64,000 bases of DNA from positions 62,001 through 126,000 of the forward strand of contig CAYZGU010000027.1 of the NCBI GenBank assembly GCA_964478165.1. Reading direction: 5' to 3'. Of the stretch, positions 35,997-46,032 are shown piece by piece (the stretch's first letter is position 1; every line of letters begins with the position of its first letter). The notes beneath the pieces are model-generated. The model made no database searches, was not told the DNA's origin, and was given only the letters and a program-made list of their open reading frames with translations. Made by a program: the position numbers and the translations under genes. The stretch comes from CAYZGU01 sp964478165 (lineage in GTDB: Bacteria > Poribacteria > WGA-4E > JAJDTR01).

Positions 35997-38132
35997 ATGT
36001 TCTTTATTAATCCACGTCTTAATCGCGCTGTCCTATTCGCAGTTTTCCTCATCGGTGCCTTTTCGTTTCTTTCGTTCAGGCGCGTTGCAGCTGACGACGA
36101 TTCTGACTGGTTCTATCGGCTAAATGAAGTCGTTGTAAGCAGCGAGCTCACGAAAAATTCACTTTTTGATTCTACTACTGCTGTATCGGTACTTACCTCT
36201 TCTCAAATTGAATCGTTGCCACTTAAGAATCTGGCGGATGCACTGGGAATTTTGCCTGGTATTGCTTTTTTTAACCGCGATGGACTCGGGCGCGATCCCA
36301 TTGCGAGTCTGCGTGGTTTTTACGGTGGTGGGGAAGCAGAATACCTACTTGTTCTTGTAGATGGCAGGCCGCTCAACGACATAGAGACAGGATTGATGAA
36401 TTGGGACACCATTCCATTGTCGACTATAGAGTCTATTGAATTCTTGCGCGGTGGTGCATCTTCGCTCTATGGTGATTCAGCGATTGGTGGTATTGTTAAC
36501 GTCGTTACATCAAACAACGACGCCCGTTCAGTTCAGCTTGGTGTGACTGGCGGAACGTTTGGCACACTAGGTTTTGAGACACGAGCAAATGGTGAATGGC
36601 AGGGGCAATGGTTCAGAGTATATGGGTCACAGGAGAGAGACAGCGGTTTCAGGAAGCACGCTGACCATGAGACGGAAAAATTTGGTGGTGCCTTTTCGCT
36701 GATGGAGACACCAAATGCTTCGCTTTATATGTCTATGGCTCATCATTACCGGCAATCTGACCAGCCCGGACCGATATCTGCCAGTGAGCTAAAGATTTCG
36801 CCAGCTCGATCTTCGTCATATTATAGATTTGACAGAGATAGGGACAGAAATCATCGTGGAGCATTAACCGGTTCGTATAAATTTGATGAACGAGTTCATT
36901 TCTCGGGTACGATTTCGGGAGAAATTCGCGATTCCGATGTCGTTCGAACTCTTCCGCTGACTCTCGACTTCAGTGATACAAAGAACCGCATGCTTGAAAG
37001 CATGCGGTTCACAAGTTCTGTGCAACTAACAGTTAATCAGAATGGGTTTCCCTTCGAAAATCGTCTGGTTCTTGGGATTGATGCTGATCTGTGCTCACTT
37101 TCTTCAGAGTATTATCAGATTTTTAAAGGTGACTTGATCGATTACGGACTAGTCGCCACCGAACCGATAAAGGGACAAAGAGATGAACAAGGGGATAGCA
37201 CACGGCGTTCGATTTCTGGATTGGTTCAATATGACCTGATGCCGATTCGGGAACTGCGTTTTGTGTTGGGTGGACGTGTCGATGTGCTTCGAGATGCATT
37301 CGTACCAAGGTCGTCCAACCGTGGCGAAGATGTATCGACAATCCATTCGGTGTTCAGTCCCAAAGTCGGAGCGAATTACCGCTACATTAGCATGGAGGAT
37401 CACACCGGCAATCTGTATGCCAACGTTTCTCGGTCATTCAAAGCGCCGACACTAGATCAGCTGTACGATCAACGTTCCATTCCAGTTCAATTCCCGCCAT
37501 ATAAAATCTCGCTTTCAAATGGCGAACTAATTCCGCAATCTGCGACATCTTTAGAGATAGGAACATACTATCGTGCGGCACTCGCTCAGGGTCTGCTGTT
37601 TGGCGAACTCTCGTTTGCTGGGTATAGAATGAACCTTAAGGATGAATTGGATTTTGACCCTCAGCAGTTCAAGTATGTGAACATTGCTAAAAGCCGGCAT
37701 CAAGGAATTGAAACGGGACTGAAGTTTTCTATCAAATCAGGTGTGCAGCTATTTCTCAATTATACGCATCAATCCGCGACGTCCCAAGCTGGTGAAAATT
37801 CAGGGAAATTCCTAAAGGCGATTCCACGCGATGTTATCGTTACAGGTGCAACAGCCGCGCACCCATCCGGTATTGACGCTGGCGTGATGGTTAAATCTAC
37901 AAATCGCATGTTCGTTGATGATGCCAATAAGACCGTCCTTCCCAACTATACTACCGTTGATGCGCGAATTCGATATCAATTGGGATCTATCGCTGCCACA
38001 TGTGACATATTCAACATCTTTGGCAAAGCCTATAGCACGACTGCTTCTCTTGATGCTTCAGGCAGTGGACAAGTCTACTTTTATCCGGCTGCTGGACGCC
38101 ACGTACGTTTCAATGTCAATCTTCAGCGCTGA
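35997..38132 (+). CDS. TonB-dependent outer-membrane receptor
   Basis: A 711-residue outer-membrane receptor. A signal peptide (AVLFAVFLIGAFSFLSF, cleavage near VAA-DDD) is followed by a plug domain (TTAVSVLTSSQIESLP, NLADALGILPGIAF, LVLVDGRPLND, IESIEFLRGGASSLYGDSAIGGIVNV). The beta barrel contains the usual NVSRSFKAPTLDQLYD and ends in FNVNLQR. It imports a siderophore, cobalamin or another large ligand, using TonB/ExbBD encoded elsewhere. A clear TonB box was not found, but EVVVSS near the mature N-terminus could serve. The plug resembles BtuB-type receptors; no cobalamin riboswitch was seen upstream, so the ligand stays unknown. Confidence 0.92.
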   Translation: MFFINPRLNRAVLFAVFLIGAFSFLSFRRVAADDDSDWFYRLNEVVVSSELTKNSLFDSTTAVSVLTSSQIESLPLKNLADALGILPGIAFFNRDGLGRDPIASLRGFYGGGEAEYLLVLVDGRPLNDIETGLMNWDTIPLSTIESIEFLRGGASSLYGDSAIGGIVNVVTSNNDARSVQLGVTGGTFGTLGFETRANGEWQGQWFRVYGSQERDSGFRKHADHETEKFGGAFSLMETPNASLYMSMAHHYRQSDQPGPISASELKISPARSSSYYRFDRDRDRNHRGALTGSYKFDERVHFSGTISGEIRDSDVVRTLPLTLDFSDTKNRMLESMRFTSSVQLTVNQNGFPFENRLVLGIDADLCSLSSEYYQIFKGDLIDYGLVATEPIKGQRDEQGDSTRRSISGLVQYDLMPIRELRFVLGGRVDVLRDAFVPRSSNRGEDVSTIHSVFSPKVGANYRYISMEDHTGNLYANVSRSFKAPTLDQLYDQRSIPVQFPPYKISLSNGELIPQSATSLEIGTYYRAALAQGLLFGELSFAGYRMNLKDELDFDPQQFKYVNIAKSRHQGIETGLKFSIKSGVQLFLNYTHQSATSQAGENSGKFLKAIPRDVIVTGATAAHPSGIDAGVMVKSTNRMFVDDANKTVLPNYTTVDARIRYQLGSIAATCDIFNIFGKAYSTTASLDASGSGQVYFYPAAGRHVRFNVNLQR
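36983..37010. repeat. 13-bp perfect inverted repeat with 2-base loop inside the TonB receptor gene
   Basis: GAACCGCATGCTT (36983-36995) is the exact reverse complement of 36998-37010. It lies within the barrel-coding part and encodes NRMLESMRF. Such a tight palindrome in a coding region is uncommon and may be an mRNA hairpin or chance. Confidence 0.7.
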
Positions 38133-38627
38133 TGAGAATCTGTGTGGTTTCGTGTCGGCGTCTTTCACGATTCTTAAGCGCAACGCAATTGGGTCGCCTA
38201 GCCTAAACGTTATGTCACAATCGGTTGGCCCCTCAGTTCGCTATCTGGACAACTTTAGCGATTTCAGGTTAAATCGATAGAGTACTTGCTACGATTGTTT
38301 CCTTTCCTAACTGCCTCCTGCGTAAAGCCCCTGTCGCATTACGATGGTAGTCTCCGAATAGATTGCCATCGCGAGGCCCTAACACAATGCTACTGGGTTT
38401 TCGGCCGTAGATGAAGCTCTTGGTGCTCTTCTGATGGCAAGTGACAGCAACAACGTCCTATGGGACGAATCTGTCTGATAGAGATGACTTTTTCACAACG
38501 ATCTTTCACCTCTCTCTTTTTCGATGTTTTGTCATCTTGATTCTGCAAGTCTCTGAACTGTTGAACGGGAGTTTTTAAGCTTTGAGGCTAAATGGGCCTA
38601 TGTAAGCTAGGTCATTGAGCATATACA
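38133..38627. other. Intergenic region without a gene
   Basis: About 495 bases between two genes on the same strand. No open frame with a start signal, terminator or repeat was found. The M48 gene must have its own promoter here, but no clear boxes were seen. Confidence 0.4.
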
Positions 38628-39881
38628 ATGAACGTGTATTTGACGATTATATTATCGGCTCTGATTGGTGAATTTATTCTTCGGACTGTCGCCCGACATC
38701 TGAATTTAAAGGCACTCTCCCCGGATTTGCCGGCTGAGTTCGTTGGGGTTTATGACGAAGCGAAATACCGCAAATCACAGGAATATACGAGAGCCAACAC
38801 AAAGGTTGCCCACTTTTCATCGGCGTTTGATCTAGTTGTTATCGTCGGGTTTATACTGATGGGCGGATTCGATTATATGGATGGATTGGCCCGTGAATGG
38901 GTCTCAATGCCCATTCTCAGGGGAATAGTTTTCTTCGGAATGCTCTATGTGGTTAAAGATATTCTCTCAGTCCCGTTTTCATTGTACGAGACTTTTATAC
39001 TTGAAGAAAAATTTAAGTTCAATAGAACCACGGTGAAGACTTTTGTTGTTGACAAGGTAAAGACTTTCATACTGGTTGCCATCCTGGGGTCGATTTTACT
39101 AGGCATCATTTTTGCCTTGTTAGAGGGGAGTGGAAGCCATTCTTGGATTTATGCATGGGCGGTTGTCTCTCTTTTTATCATTCTTTCTCCATTGGTTTTC
39201 ACAGCGATTATTGCACCACTTTTCAATAAATTCACTCCATTGGGGGAAGGTGCACTGCAAAGTGCCATTGAACAGTACACTGAAAGAGTTGGATTTCCAT
39301 TGGCGGAAATCTCGGTAATGGATGGTTCGAAGCGATCCGGGCGTTCTAATGCCTATTTTGGTGGGCTTGGCAGGAATAAGCGGATTGTTCTCTTCGATAC
39401 TCTGATTGAAAAGCACTCTATCGACGAACTCGTTGCAATCTTAGCACACGAAGTCGGGCACTACAAGAAGAAACACATACTCAAGGGATTATGTGTTTCT
39501 ATCCTCCATGTTGGCGCGCTCCTCTTCTTTCTCTCGCATTTTGTTGAGAATAGGGGACTTTTCGACGCGTTTAAAATGGCGGAAACATCTGTCTACGCCG
39601 GACTGGTCTTCTTCACCATTCTATACTCACCGATCGAATTGCTGCTTTCAATCGCAATGAACGCGGTCTCGCGCAAGCACGAATACGAAGCGGATGCGTT
39701 TGCCGTTGGCTCACTCGATTCATCAAAAGCGCTAGTGAAGAGCCTAAAAACCCTGTCAGTTTCGAATCTAGGAAATCTTACGCCACATGCGTTAACCGTA
39801 TTCTTAAACTACAGCCACCCGCCAATTCTTCAGCGTATTTCAGCGTTACGCAGAGTGGAGACATCACCGGATTGCGACTGA
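38628..39881 (+). CDS. M48 family (Ste24-type CAAX) membrane metalloprotease
   Basis: A polytopic membrane zinc protease of 417 residues, in the Ste24/CAAX prenyl protease group. The zinc motif HEVGH is at residues 274-278 (LAHEVGHYKKKHILKG), and the third ligand Glu is in SRKHEYEADAFAV. Around these lie about six membrane helices, with SLYETFILEEKFKFNRTT and MDGSKRSGRSNAYFGGLG as Ste24 signatures. In bacteria such enzymes cleave misfolded or peptide substrates at the membrane. It fits the proteostasis theme of the window. It converges on smc, with only 40 bases between the two stops. Confidence 0.92.
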   Translation: MNVYLTIILSALIGEFILRTVARHLNLKALSPDLPAEFVGVYDEAKYRKSQEYTRANTKVAHFSSAFDLVVIVGFILMGGFDYMDGLAREWVSMPILRGIVFFGMLYVVKDILSVPFSLYETFILEEKFKFNRTTVKTFVVDKVKTFILVAILGSILLGIIFALLEGSGSHSWIYAWAVVSLFIILSPLVFTAIIAPLFNKFTPLGEGALQSAIEQYTERVGFPLAEISVMDGSKRSGRSNAYFGGLGRNKRIVLFDTLIEKHSIDELVAILAHEVGHYKKKHILKGLCVSILHVGALLFFLSHFVENRGLFDAFKMAETSVYAGLVFFTILYSPIELLLSIAMNAVSRKHEYEADAFAVGSLDSSKALVKSLKTLSVSNLGNLTPHALTVFLNYSHPPILQRISALRRVETSPDCD

Positions 39882-39921
39882 TGAAAAAAGCAAGCGATGG
39901 AACTATGAACATCATCGCTAC

Positions 39922-42900
39922 TCATCCATTGAATCGTGCTGAAACGACCTTTGACACCCCAGCCTGCTCCATAGTGACCCCGTACATGACATCGGCGATT
40001 TCCATGGTCCGCTTATTGTGCGTAATGACAACGAACTGCGTATGTTCTCCATAGTTACGAATAAGCCTAGTGAATCGGAGTACATTTGCTTCGTCAAGTG
40101 CCGCATCGACTTCGTCAAGCACACAGAAAGGGCTCGGTTTAAGCTTAAAGATGCCAAACAAGAGTGCAATTGCGACCAATGATCGTTCGCCGCCTGACAG
40201 CTGGGTAATACTCTGAGGACGCTTGCCTGGTGGGCGTGCGATAATCTCAATTCCTGATTCCAAGATATCGGATTCATCCGTTAGGAGGAGTTCGGCTTCG
40301 CCACCTTCGAAAAGTTCACTGAACACTTCCTGGAAACTCATGCGAATTTGCTCAAAAGCCTGCTGAAATGCTTCTCGCGATGTTTGATTAATCTTCCGAA
40401 TTGCTTCATACGTGGATTCAATTGATTTCTCGAGATCCTCACGCTGAAGGACCAGAAACTCTTCGCGCTTTTTGTGTTCTTCATAGGCTTCAATCGCTTT
40501 CATGTTCACCGTACCAATGTCGGCAATTTTCGATTTTAGCGTTTCGACTTGGTCAATCAGTTCAATATCGTTGATTGCCTCATCGATTGCATCCACCCCG
40601 TCGAGTGACATCCCGTACTTCTCCATGATTTTTGCAGAAATCGCCTTGATTTGCATCTCCAGTTGTGTCACAGTGACTTCCATCTGGTGTCGCAATCGGT
40701 TATGTTTTTCGTACTCCCTTCTAGCAGTCCGCATCAACTTTTGTAGTTCAGTAGCTCGTAGCATGAGCCCTTCACGTTCCGTTTCTAGCAACCTTACCTG
40801 CTCCTCCGCCTCTGACTTCTCTTGTTCGACTTGGAGAAAACTACGCTGCGCTTCATCGATGTGTTTTGAGAGACTCTGTCGCATCTCATCATCAGAGTCG
40901 ATTGTTTCTTGATGTTCCTTCATACTCTCAGTTACCTGGTGTTGATTTTTTTCAAGTGACGCAAAGGTCGACGCAAGTCCAGATAACTGCTCACGTTTTG
41001 TGGCGAGTGAGATCTCGAGTTCTTGGCAAGAGATGACCACCTCATCGTGTTTATTGCTCTCACTTTGCACCTGCTCTGTCAGGCGTTTAATACGATTCTG
41101 TAATTTAGTGCGCTGCTTTTGGAGGTCTTCTACCTTAGCTTGGTTGCTCTCGCGTGTCAGTCCTACCTTTTCTGCTTCTTCTCGGACAGCCCCACTTTCC
41201 GTTTGTACCTCTGTTAATTCGCGCTGGAGTTGAGCGATTCGCTGTCCATGTTGTTCAGAGTCTTTCACATGACCCGCATATTCAATTTGACTCTTCTGTC
41301 GTTGACTCGAGAGTGTTTCGCGTGTTTGCTGAAGCTCGGCCAACCTACCAACGTGTTCTGTGCGTTGCGATTCTTTTCGATTCACAATGGCCGTCAATTT
41401 GTCGATTTTTTCTTGCAGTTGCTCTAATTCCCTCGGACGGCTCAAGAACCCGCTCGTTTGGGAATTGCTTGAGCCACCTGTAACGGCACCAGAGGTATTA
41501 ATTACCTCCCCTTCTAAAGTGACAAGTCGCGCGTTCGGACGGAACCGGCGTGCGAGTTGGATTGCCGTATCAAGATTTTCAATGACCAGTGCGTTCCCGA
41601 GAAGCTGTTGAACCGCAATGTCATATTTGGGTTCGTAATTGACCAAATCTGATGCTAATCCGACAACACCTTGCTGCTTTAGTAGATCTGCGTCACGGAA
41701 TGACCGAGCGCGTAACATATCCAGGGGCAAGAAAGTAACCCGACCGGCGCGGGATTTCTTGAGAAATGCAATGCCTTTTTGAGCATCTTCGGCTGTTTCT
41801 GTGACAACATTTTGGATTGCGCTTCCCAATGCCACTTCGATGGCCAACTCGTATTGGGAATCCGTGCGAATTAGTTCAGCGATTACGCCGCAAACGCCTC
41901 CAAACTGATAGGGCTCCGTTTCTCTAATCGTCATGATGGCGCGGACACCAGCATAGAAGCCTTCATAAGCCGATTGCAATTCCTTTAGGGACTTCAGCCG
42001 AGAAACACTCATGCCCAGCGAATCCTGTGTTCCTCGCATCTCCGATTCGAGTTTCCGCAGGCTGTCTTGTCGCTGGTGAAGTTCCTCTTCAACCTTCTGA
42101 TTTTCAGTGTCAAGTCGAACTAAATCCGCTTTCAGACGTTGCTCACACTGCCTTGCTTCGGCGTGAGATGTTCTCACTTCATTGAGTTGAGCTTCTAGCA
42201 GTTTTGAGTTCTCGGTTATTCGATGAAGGTTACCCGTGGCATACTCCAATCTGCTTTCTAGTGAGGCTAATTCTGATTCTAGGTCCGCCGCTTGACTTGT
42301 TACTTCAAGCTGTTCAGCCTCCGTACCGCGTATCGATTCTTTGCTCTCATTGATCCGTGTTGCGAATTCTGTTAACACTCGCTGTCGCGCGGTAAGGCGA
42401 CTCTCCTCTAGCTTAAGTGTGGCTTGAAGTTGGGTGCGCTCTTGTGCAAGCTCACGCTTTTGCTTTTCTAGGTCCGCGGATTGTTTCTCGAATGATTCAA
42501 TGGCCTGCATGGCCCGATGACGCTGCTCTTGAAGATTTAACTGTCGTTCCTGGTAGAGCGCGATCTGGCGTTCAGTACGCTCGATTTGGCTCGTGAATTG
42601 TGATGCAACTTTCTGCCCTTCGACGATGTCCGCGTCTAGTGAGTTTCTGCGTTCAGTCAGCTCTTCGCTTTCCTGTTCAGCTGATTGCATAGAGTTATTA
42701 GTTTCATTGACCAGATTCAGAAGCTCGTCCAGATTACCCTGTGTTTCGGATAAATCCTTGACAAATCGCTCGTACTCTCGTCGACTCTGATTCAGCTCAA
42801 AAGTTTTTAATTGTTCTTGCAAGTGTTGGTGGTGTTGGGCCTGCTCTGCTTGGCGTTTGAGAGATTCAGTTTCCCGCTGTAATTCGAGGATTACATCGTT

Positions 42901-43473
42901 AATGCGAAGGAGGTTCTGCTCTGTGTCTTGTAGCTTCTTGAGCGCAGTTTTCTTGCGATGTTTGTATTTGGTGATGCCAGCAACTTCGTCGAAAAGGAAT
43001 CGACGTTCTTCAGCGCGGGTGTTGAGAATGAGGTCAATCTTGCTCTGTTCCATAACAGAATAGGCGGAGACCCCAATGCCTGTATCCATAAAGAGCTCCG
43101 TGATATCACGCAACAGGCAAGGATTTTCATTGATTAAGTAGCGACTATCACCATCGCGCGTCAGTTGGCGACTAATTTCAATCTCAGGTGATTCAAGCGA
43201 AAGCTTTCCTTCAGTATTGGTGAATTGGAGAGAGACTTTTGTTTTTTGCGCAGGCTTGAAATCTGCGCCGCCATTGAAAAGGATGTCTTGCATATTGGCG
43301 CATCGTAATGCGCGAGCACTTTGTTCCCCAAGTACCCAACGGATCGCGTCAGACACGTTGCTTTTTCCGCAACCATTGGGTCCGACTATCGCGGTGACTC
43401 CGGGTTCCAGTGTCAGATCTATGTGTTCTGCAAAACTCTTGAAACCCTGAATCTTGATTTGATTGAGGTGCAA
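39922..43473 (-). CDS. smc: Chromosome segregation protein SMC
   Basis: A full-length condensin ATPase of 1183 residues that, with ScpA and ScpB, organises and segregates the chromosome. Walker A is IVGPNGCGKSNVSDAIRWVLG near the start. Two long antiparallel coiled coils surround the hinge (about residues 500-665, with GVCGVIAELI and ITGEVINTSGAVTGG-like strands). The signature LSGGERSLVAIALLFG and Walker B FCVLDEVDAALDEANV are near the end. The start is TTG with AAGGAGG five bases upstream. No scpA or scpB lies in the window. It looks intact. Confidence 0.97.
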   Translation of the reverse strand: MHLNQIKIQGFKSFAEHIDLTLEPGVTAIVGPNGCGKSNVSDAIRWVLGEQSARALRCANMQDILFNGGADFKPAQKTKVSLQFTNTEGKLSLESPEIEISRQLTRDGDSRYLINENPCLLRDITELFMDTGIGVSAYSVMEQSKIDLILNTRAEERRFLFDEVAGITKYKHRKKTALKKLQDTEQNLLRINDVILELQRETESLKRQAEQAQHHQHLQEQLKTFELNQSRREYERFVKDLSETQGNLDELLNLVNETNNSMQSAEQESEELTERRNSLDADIVEGQKVASQFTSQIERTERQIALYQERQLNLQEQRHRAMQAIESFEKQSADLEKQKRELAQERTQLQATLKLEESRLTARQRVLTEFATRINESKESIRGTEAEQLEVTSQAADLESELASLESRLEYATGNLHRITENSKLLEAQLNEVRTSHAEARQCEQRLKADLVRLDTENQKVEEELHQRQDSLRKLESEMRGTQDSLGMSVSRLKSLKELQSAYEGFYAGVRAIMTIRETEPYQFGGVCGVIAELIRTDSQYELAIEVALGSAIQNVVTETAEDAQKGIAFLKKSRAGRVTFLPLDMLRARSFRDADLLKQQGVVGLASDLVNYEPKYDIAVQQLLGNALVIENLDTAIQLARRFRPNARLVTLEGEVINTSGAVTGGSSNSQTSGFLSRPRELEQLQEKIDKLTAIVNRKESQRTEHVGRLAELQQTRETLSSQRQKSQIEYAGHVKDSEQHGQRIAQLQRELTEVQTESGAVREEAEKVGLTRESNQAKVEDLQKQRTKLQNRIKRLTEQVQSESNKHDEVVISCQELEISLATKREQLSGLASTFASLEKNQHQVTESMKEHQETIDSDDEMRQSLSKHIDEAQRSFLQVEQEKSEAEEQVRLLETEREGLMLRATELQKLMRTARREYEKHNRLRHQMEVTVTQLEMQIKAISAKIMEKYGMSLDGVDAIDEAINDIELIDQVETLKSKIADIGTVNMKAIEAYEEHKKREEFLVLQREDLEKSIESTYEAIRKINQTSREAFQQAFEQIRMSFQEVFSELFEGGEAELLLTDESDILESGIEIIARPPGKRPQSITQLSGGERSLVAIALLFGIFKLKPSPFCVLDEVDAALDEANVLRFTRLIRNYGEHTQFVVITHNKRTMEIADVMYGVTMEQAGVSKVVSARFNG

Positions 43474-44337
43474 GGTATCCTCCTTACAGCCAGATAAGGT
43501 TGGAGTTCACATGCTCATAAACGCCAATTTAGCCCAAATCGTTTCGAGATGTCGTTAGAAATTGCATCGTATGTGTGCGCAGATGATGCATTTTACCATA
43601 CTCCTGAAAATCGATCAAGGTTGCGTTGAGATGCGCAGACTCATTCTCAAATAGTCATGAAGATTATGGTTGGGCATACGAGTACAGCGTCATGAGAACA
43701 AATGTAACATACAACTTCCAGGTTTAGACACACAGTAAAGGGTTTTTGCTATGCCTAGCACGGATAGCGTGCTAGGCTAGAGGTTTTGTTCAGAGTTCTT
43801 CATCAGGTGTAGATTGAATCTCTTTAATTCTATCGCGATGACATCTTCGCTTGGATTGAGGTCCTTCTGATACTTGATTGGATATGGGAGTTGGAAATGA
43901 GGTTTCAGTAGGAGGCCGGGTTAACGGATTAGCCCAACTAGTTGACTACCGGCATCCTGTCGATGTTTTGTGTATGCAATTGATTCTAGTAGTCACTGCT
44001 CACTGGTGCCGGACGAAACAACAAATTTGAGTTGGTTGTAATTCTTTCTGTTACGTACAGGACATCAGTTAATGCATTGAACCATCATAATTCTAATTTG
44101 TGAGCTTATATTTATGGAAGGCGTATAACTTTGTGCTACAAGTTGATCGTCAAGTTTAACTAACGATTATTGAGGATTGAAAACAACTCACATCGAGACA
44201 AGAGCAGTTTGTTCAGGAGAGATTTTTGTGGAGGAACATTTGCTTTTCAGTTATAATGTTAGCTCTGTAAGAACTGAGAGAAATCCTGTTCTCTCTCCAC
44301 TATCTCATTCTCATCTCGATTTGAACACGGGCCCATT
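43474..44337. other. Divergent intergenic region between smc and the dehydratase
   Basis: About 860 bases. It contains the hairpin at 43753-43777 and a TATAAT at 44252-44257 without a good -35, which could belong to the dehydratase promoter. No gene was recognised. Confidence 0.45.
43753..43777. repeat. 10-bp perfect hairpin with 5-base loop
   Basis: GCCTAGCACG pairs exactly with CGTGCTAGGC across GATAG. On the plus strand it is followed by TAGAGGTTTTG, a weak T-run. No gene ends nearby on that strand, so it may be a leftover terminator or an operator. Confidence 0.5.
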
Positions 44338-46032
44338 ATGAAAGCAGACGAGTTAAGAGGCATCAACAGAGGCTTGACGGACTATGGCGATCCGGAGTTT
44401 AGTATCTATATCCGCAAAGCATTTGCGAAGGCCATGGGATATGCCGATCATGAGCTTGAGCGTCCTATCGTCGGAATTATTGACACCTCCAGTGGTTTCA
44501 ACAGTTGCCACCAGAATTTTCCTGATTTAATCGAAGCTGTAAAAAGGGGTGTTTTGTCGGAGGGTGGGCTTCCGATTACATTCCCAACAATTTCGCTTGG
44601 AGAAATGTTTACCGCTCCAACAAGTATGATGTTCCGCAATCTGATGGCTATTGATACAGAGGAAATGATCCGTGCCCAGCCAATGGATGCCGTGGTACTT
44701 CTGTGTGGATGCGATAAGACTGTTCCTGCGCAATTAATGGGTGCAGCAAGCGTGAATCGACCTGCAATCTGCCTGGTTGCTGGACCGATGGTTGCCGGTG
44801 ATTATCAGGGTAAACGTCTTGGAGCATGCACCGACTGTCGTCATTTTTGGCGTGAATATCGTGCAGGAAATCTAGACAATCAGGAGATTAATCAGGTTGA
44901 AGATCGGTTGTGCGCGACCATAGGAACCTGTATGGTCATGGGAACTGCTAGCACTATGGCGTCGCTGGCTGAGGCATTAGGAATCATGATTCCTGGTGGA
45001 GCGACGCCCCCAGCAGTGATGGGTGATCGCCGTCGGCAGGCAGAAGCTACGGGAAGAGTAATTGTGTCAATGATTAGAAGCGACCTGCGTCCATCGCAAA
45101 TCTTAACGCCTCACGCATTCGAGAATGCGATGCGTGTGCTGATGGCAATTGGAGGCTCGACGAACGCCGTAATCCACCTGACGGCAATTGCCAAGAGACT
45201 TGGTATCACTCTGAAGTTGCAAGATTTTGATAAGATAAGCGACGAAACTCCGCTGTTGGTGAATGTCAAGCCGAATGGTCAATACTACATGGAAGACCTC
45301 TGGAAGGCTGGTGGAATTCCGACCGTTATGAAGGAGTTAGAGGACTGTTTGCATTGTGATGCACTGACGGTGCTCGGAACAACCATCCGTGAAAACCTCA
45401 AGGAGGTTGCATCTCCTCCTCGATGGCAAGATGTGGTTAGGACTCGCGAGGAGCCAATACTAGAAAAGGGTGGGATCGCATGCCTGTTTGGAAATCTTGC
45501 TCCAAATGGTGCGGTAATAAAGCGCTCTGCTGCCTCACCACATCTTCTGACACATCGTGGGAAAGCCGTGGTTTTTAAATCTCTTGAAGACCTACACAAT
45601 CGTATTGATGCACCGGATCTTTCGGTCACCGAGGATAGCATAATCGTGCTTCAGAATGCCGGACCGATTGGAGGACCGGGTATGCCTGAAGCAGGGTACT
45701 TACCAATTCCTAAGAAACTGCTGCGAGCTGGAGTCAAGGACATGGTGCGCATCTCGGACGCGCGAATGAGTGGTACAGCGTTTGGAACGATTGTGCTGCA
45801 CATTGCTCCTGAGGCGGCGATCGGTGGTCCACTTGCACTGGTGGAAGACAACGATTTAATTGAGCTTGATGTTCTAAACAACAGGCTGCAATTACTAGTG
45901 GATGAGCAAACGCTCGCTGAACGTCGGACTAGGTTGGTGCTTCCCGAACCGGTCTTTCAAAGGGGATACGGTAAGCTCTTCACAGATCGCGTTGAGCAGG
46001 CACATCTAGGTTGTGACTTTGATTTTCTATAG
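44338..46032 (+). CDS. IlvD/Edd family dehydratase (probable sugar-acid dehydratase)
   Basis: A 564-residue Fe-S dehydratase. The three cluster cysteines are in FNSCHQNFP, CGCDKTVPAQLMGAA and GTCMVMGTAST, and the family signature GGPGMPE is near residue 445. The segment LGACTDCRHFWREYRAG, together with TAPTSMMFRNLMAIDTEEMIRAQPMDAVVLL, is closer to arabonate/xylonate dehydratases than to true IlvD. So it may make 2-keto-3-deoxy sugar acids rather than branched-chain amino acids; this is a judgement by eye. C-terminal RISDARMSGTAFGTIVLHIAPEA is intact. No pathway partners are adjacent. Confidence 0.92.
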   Translation: MKADELRGINRGLTDYGDPEFSIYIRKAFAKAMGYADHELERPIVGIIDTSSGFNSCHQNFPDLIEAVKRGVLSEGGLPITFPTISLGEMFTAPTSMMFRNLMAIDTEEMIRAQPMDAVVLLCGCDKTVPAQLMGAASVNRPAICLVAGPMVAGDYQGKRLGACTDCRHFWREYRAGNLDNQEINQVEDRLCATIGTCMVMGTASTMASLAEALGIMIPGGATPPAVMGDRRRQAEATGRVIVSMIRSDLRPSQILTPHAFENAMRVLMAIGGSTNAVIHLTAIAKRLGITLKLQDFDKISDETPLLVNVKPNGQYYMEDLWKAGGIPTVMKELEDCLHCDALTVLGTTIRENLKEVASPPRWQDVVRTREEPILEKGGIACLFGNLAPNGAVIKRSAASPHLLTHRGKAVVFKSLEDLHNRIDAPDLSVTEDSIIVLQNAGPIGGPGMPEAGYLPIPKKLLRAGVKDMVRISDARMSGTAFGTIVLHIAPEAAIGGPLALVEDNDLIELDVLNNRLQLLVDEQTLAERRTRLVLPEPVFQRGYGKLFTDRVEQAHLGCDFDFL

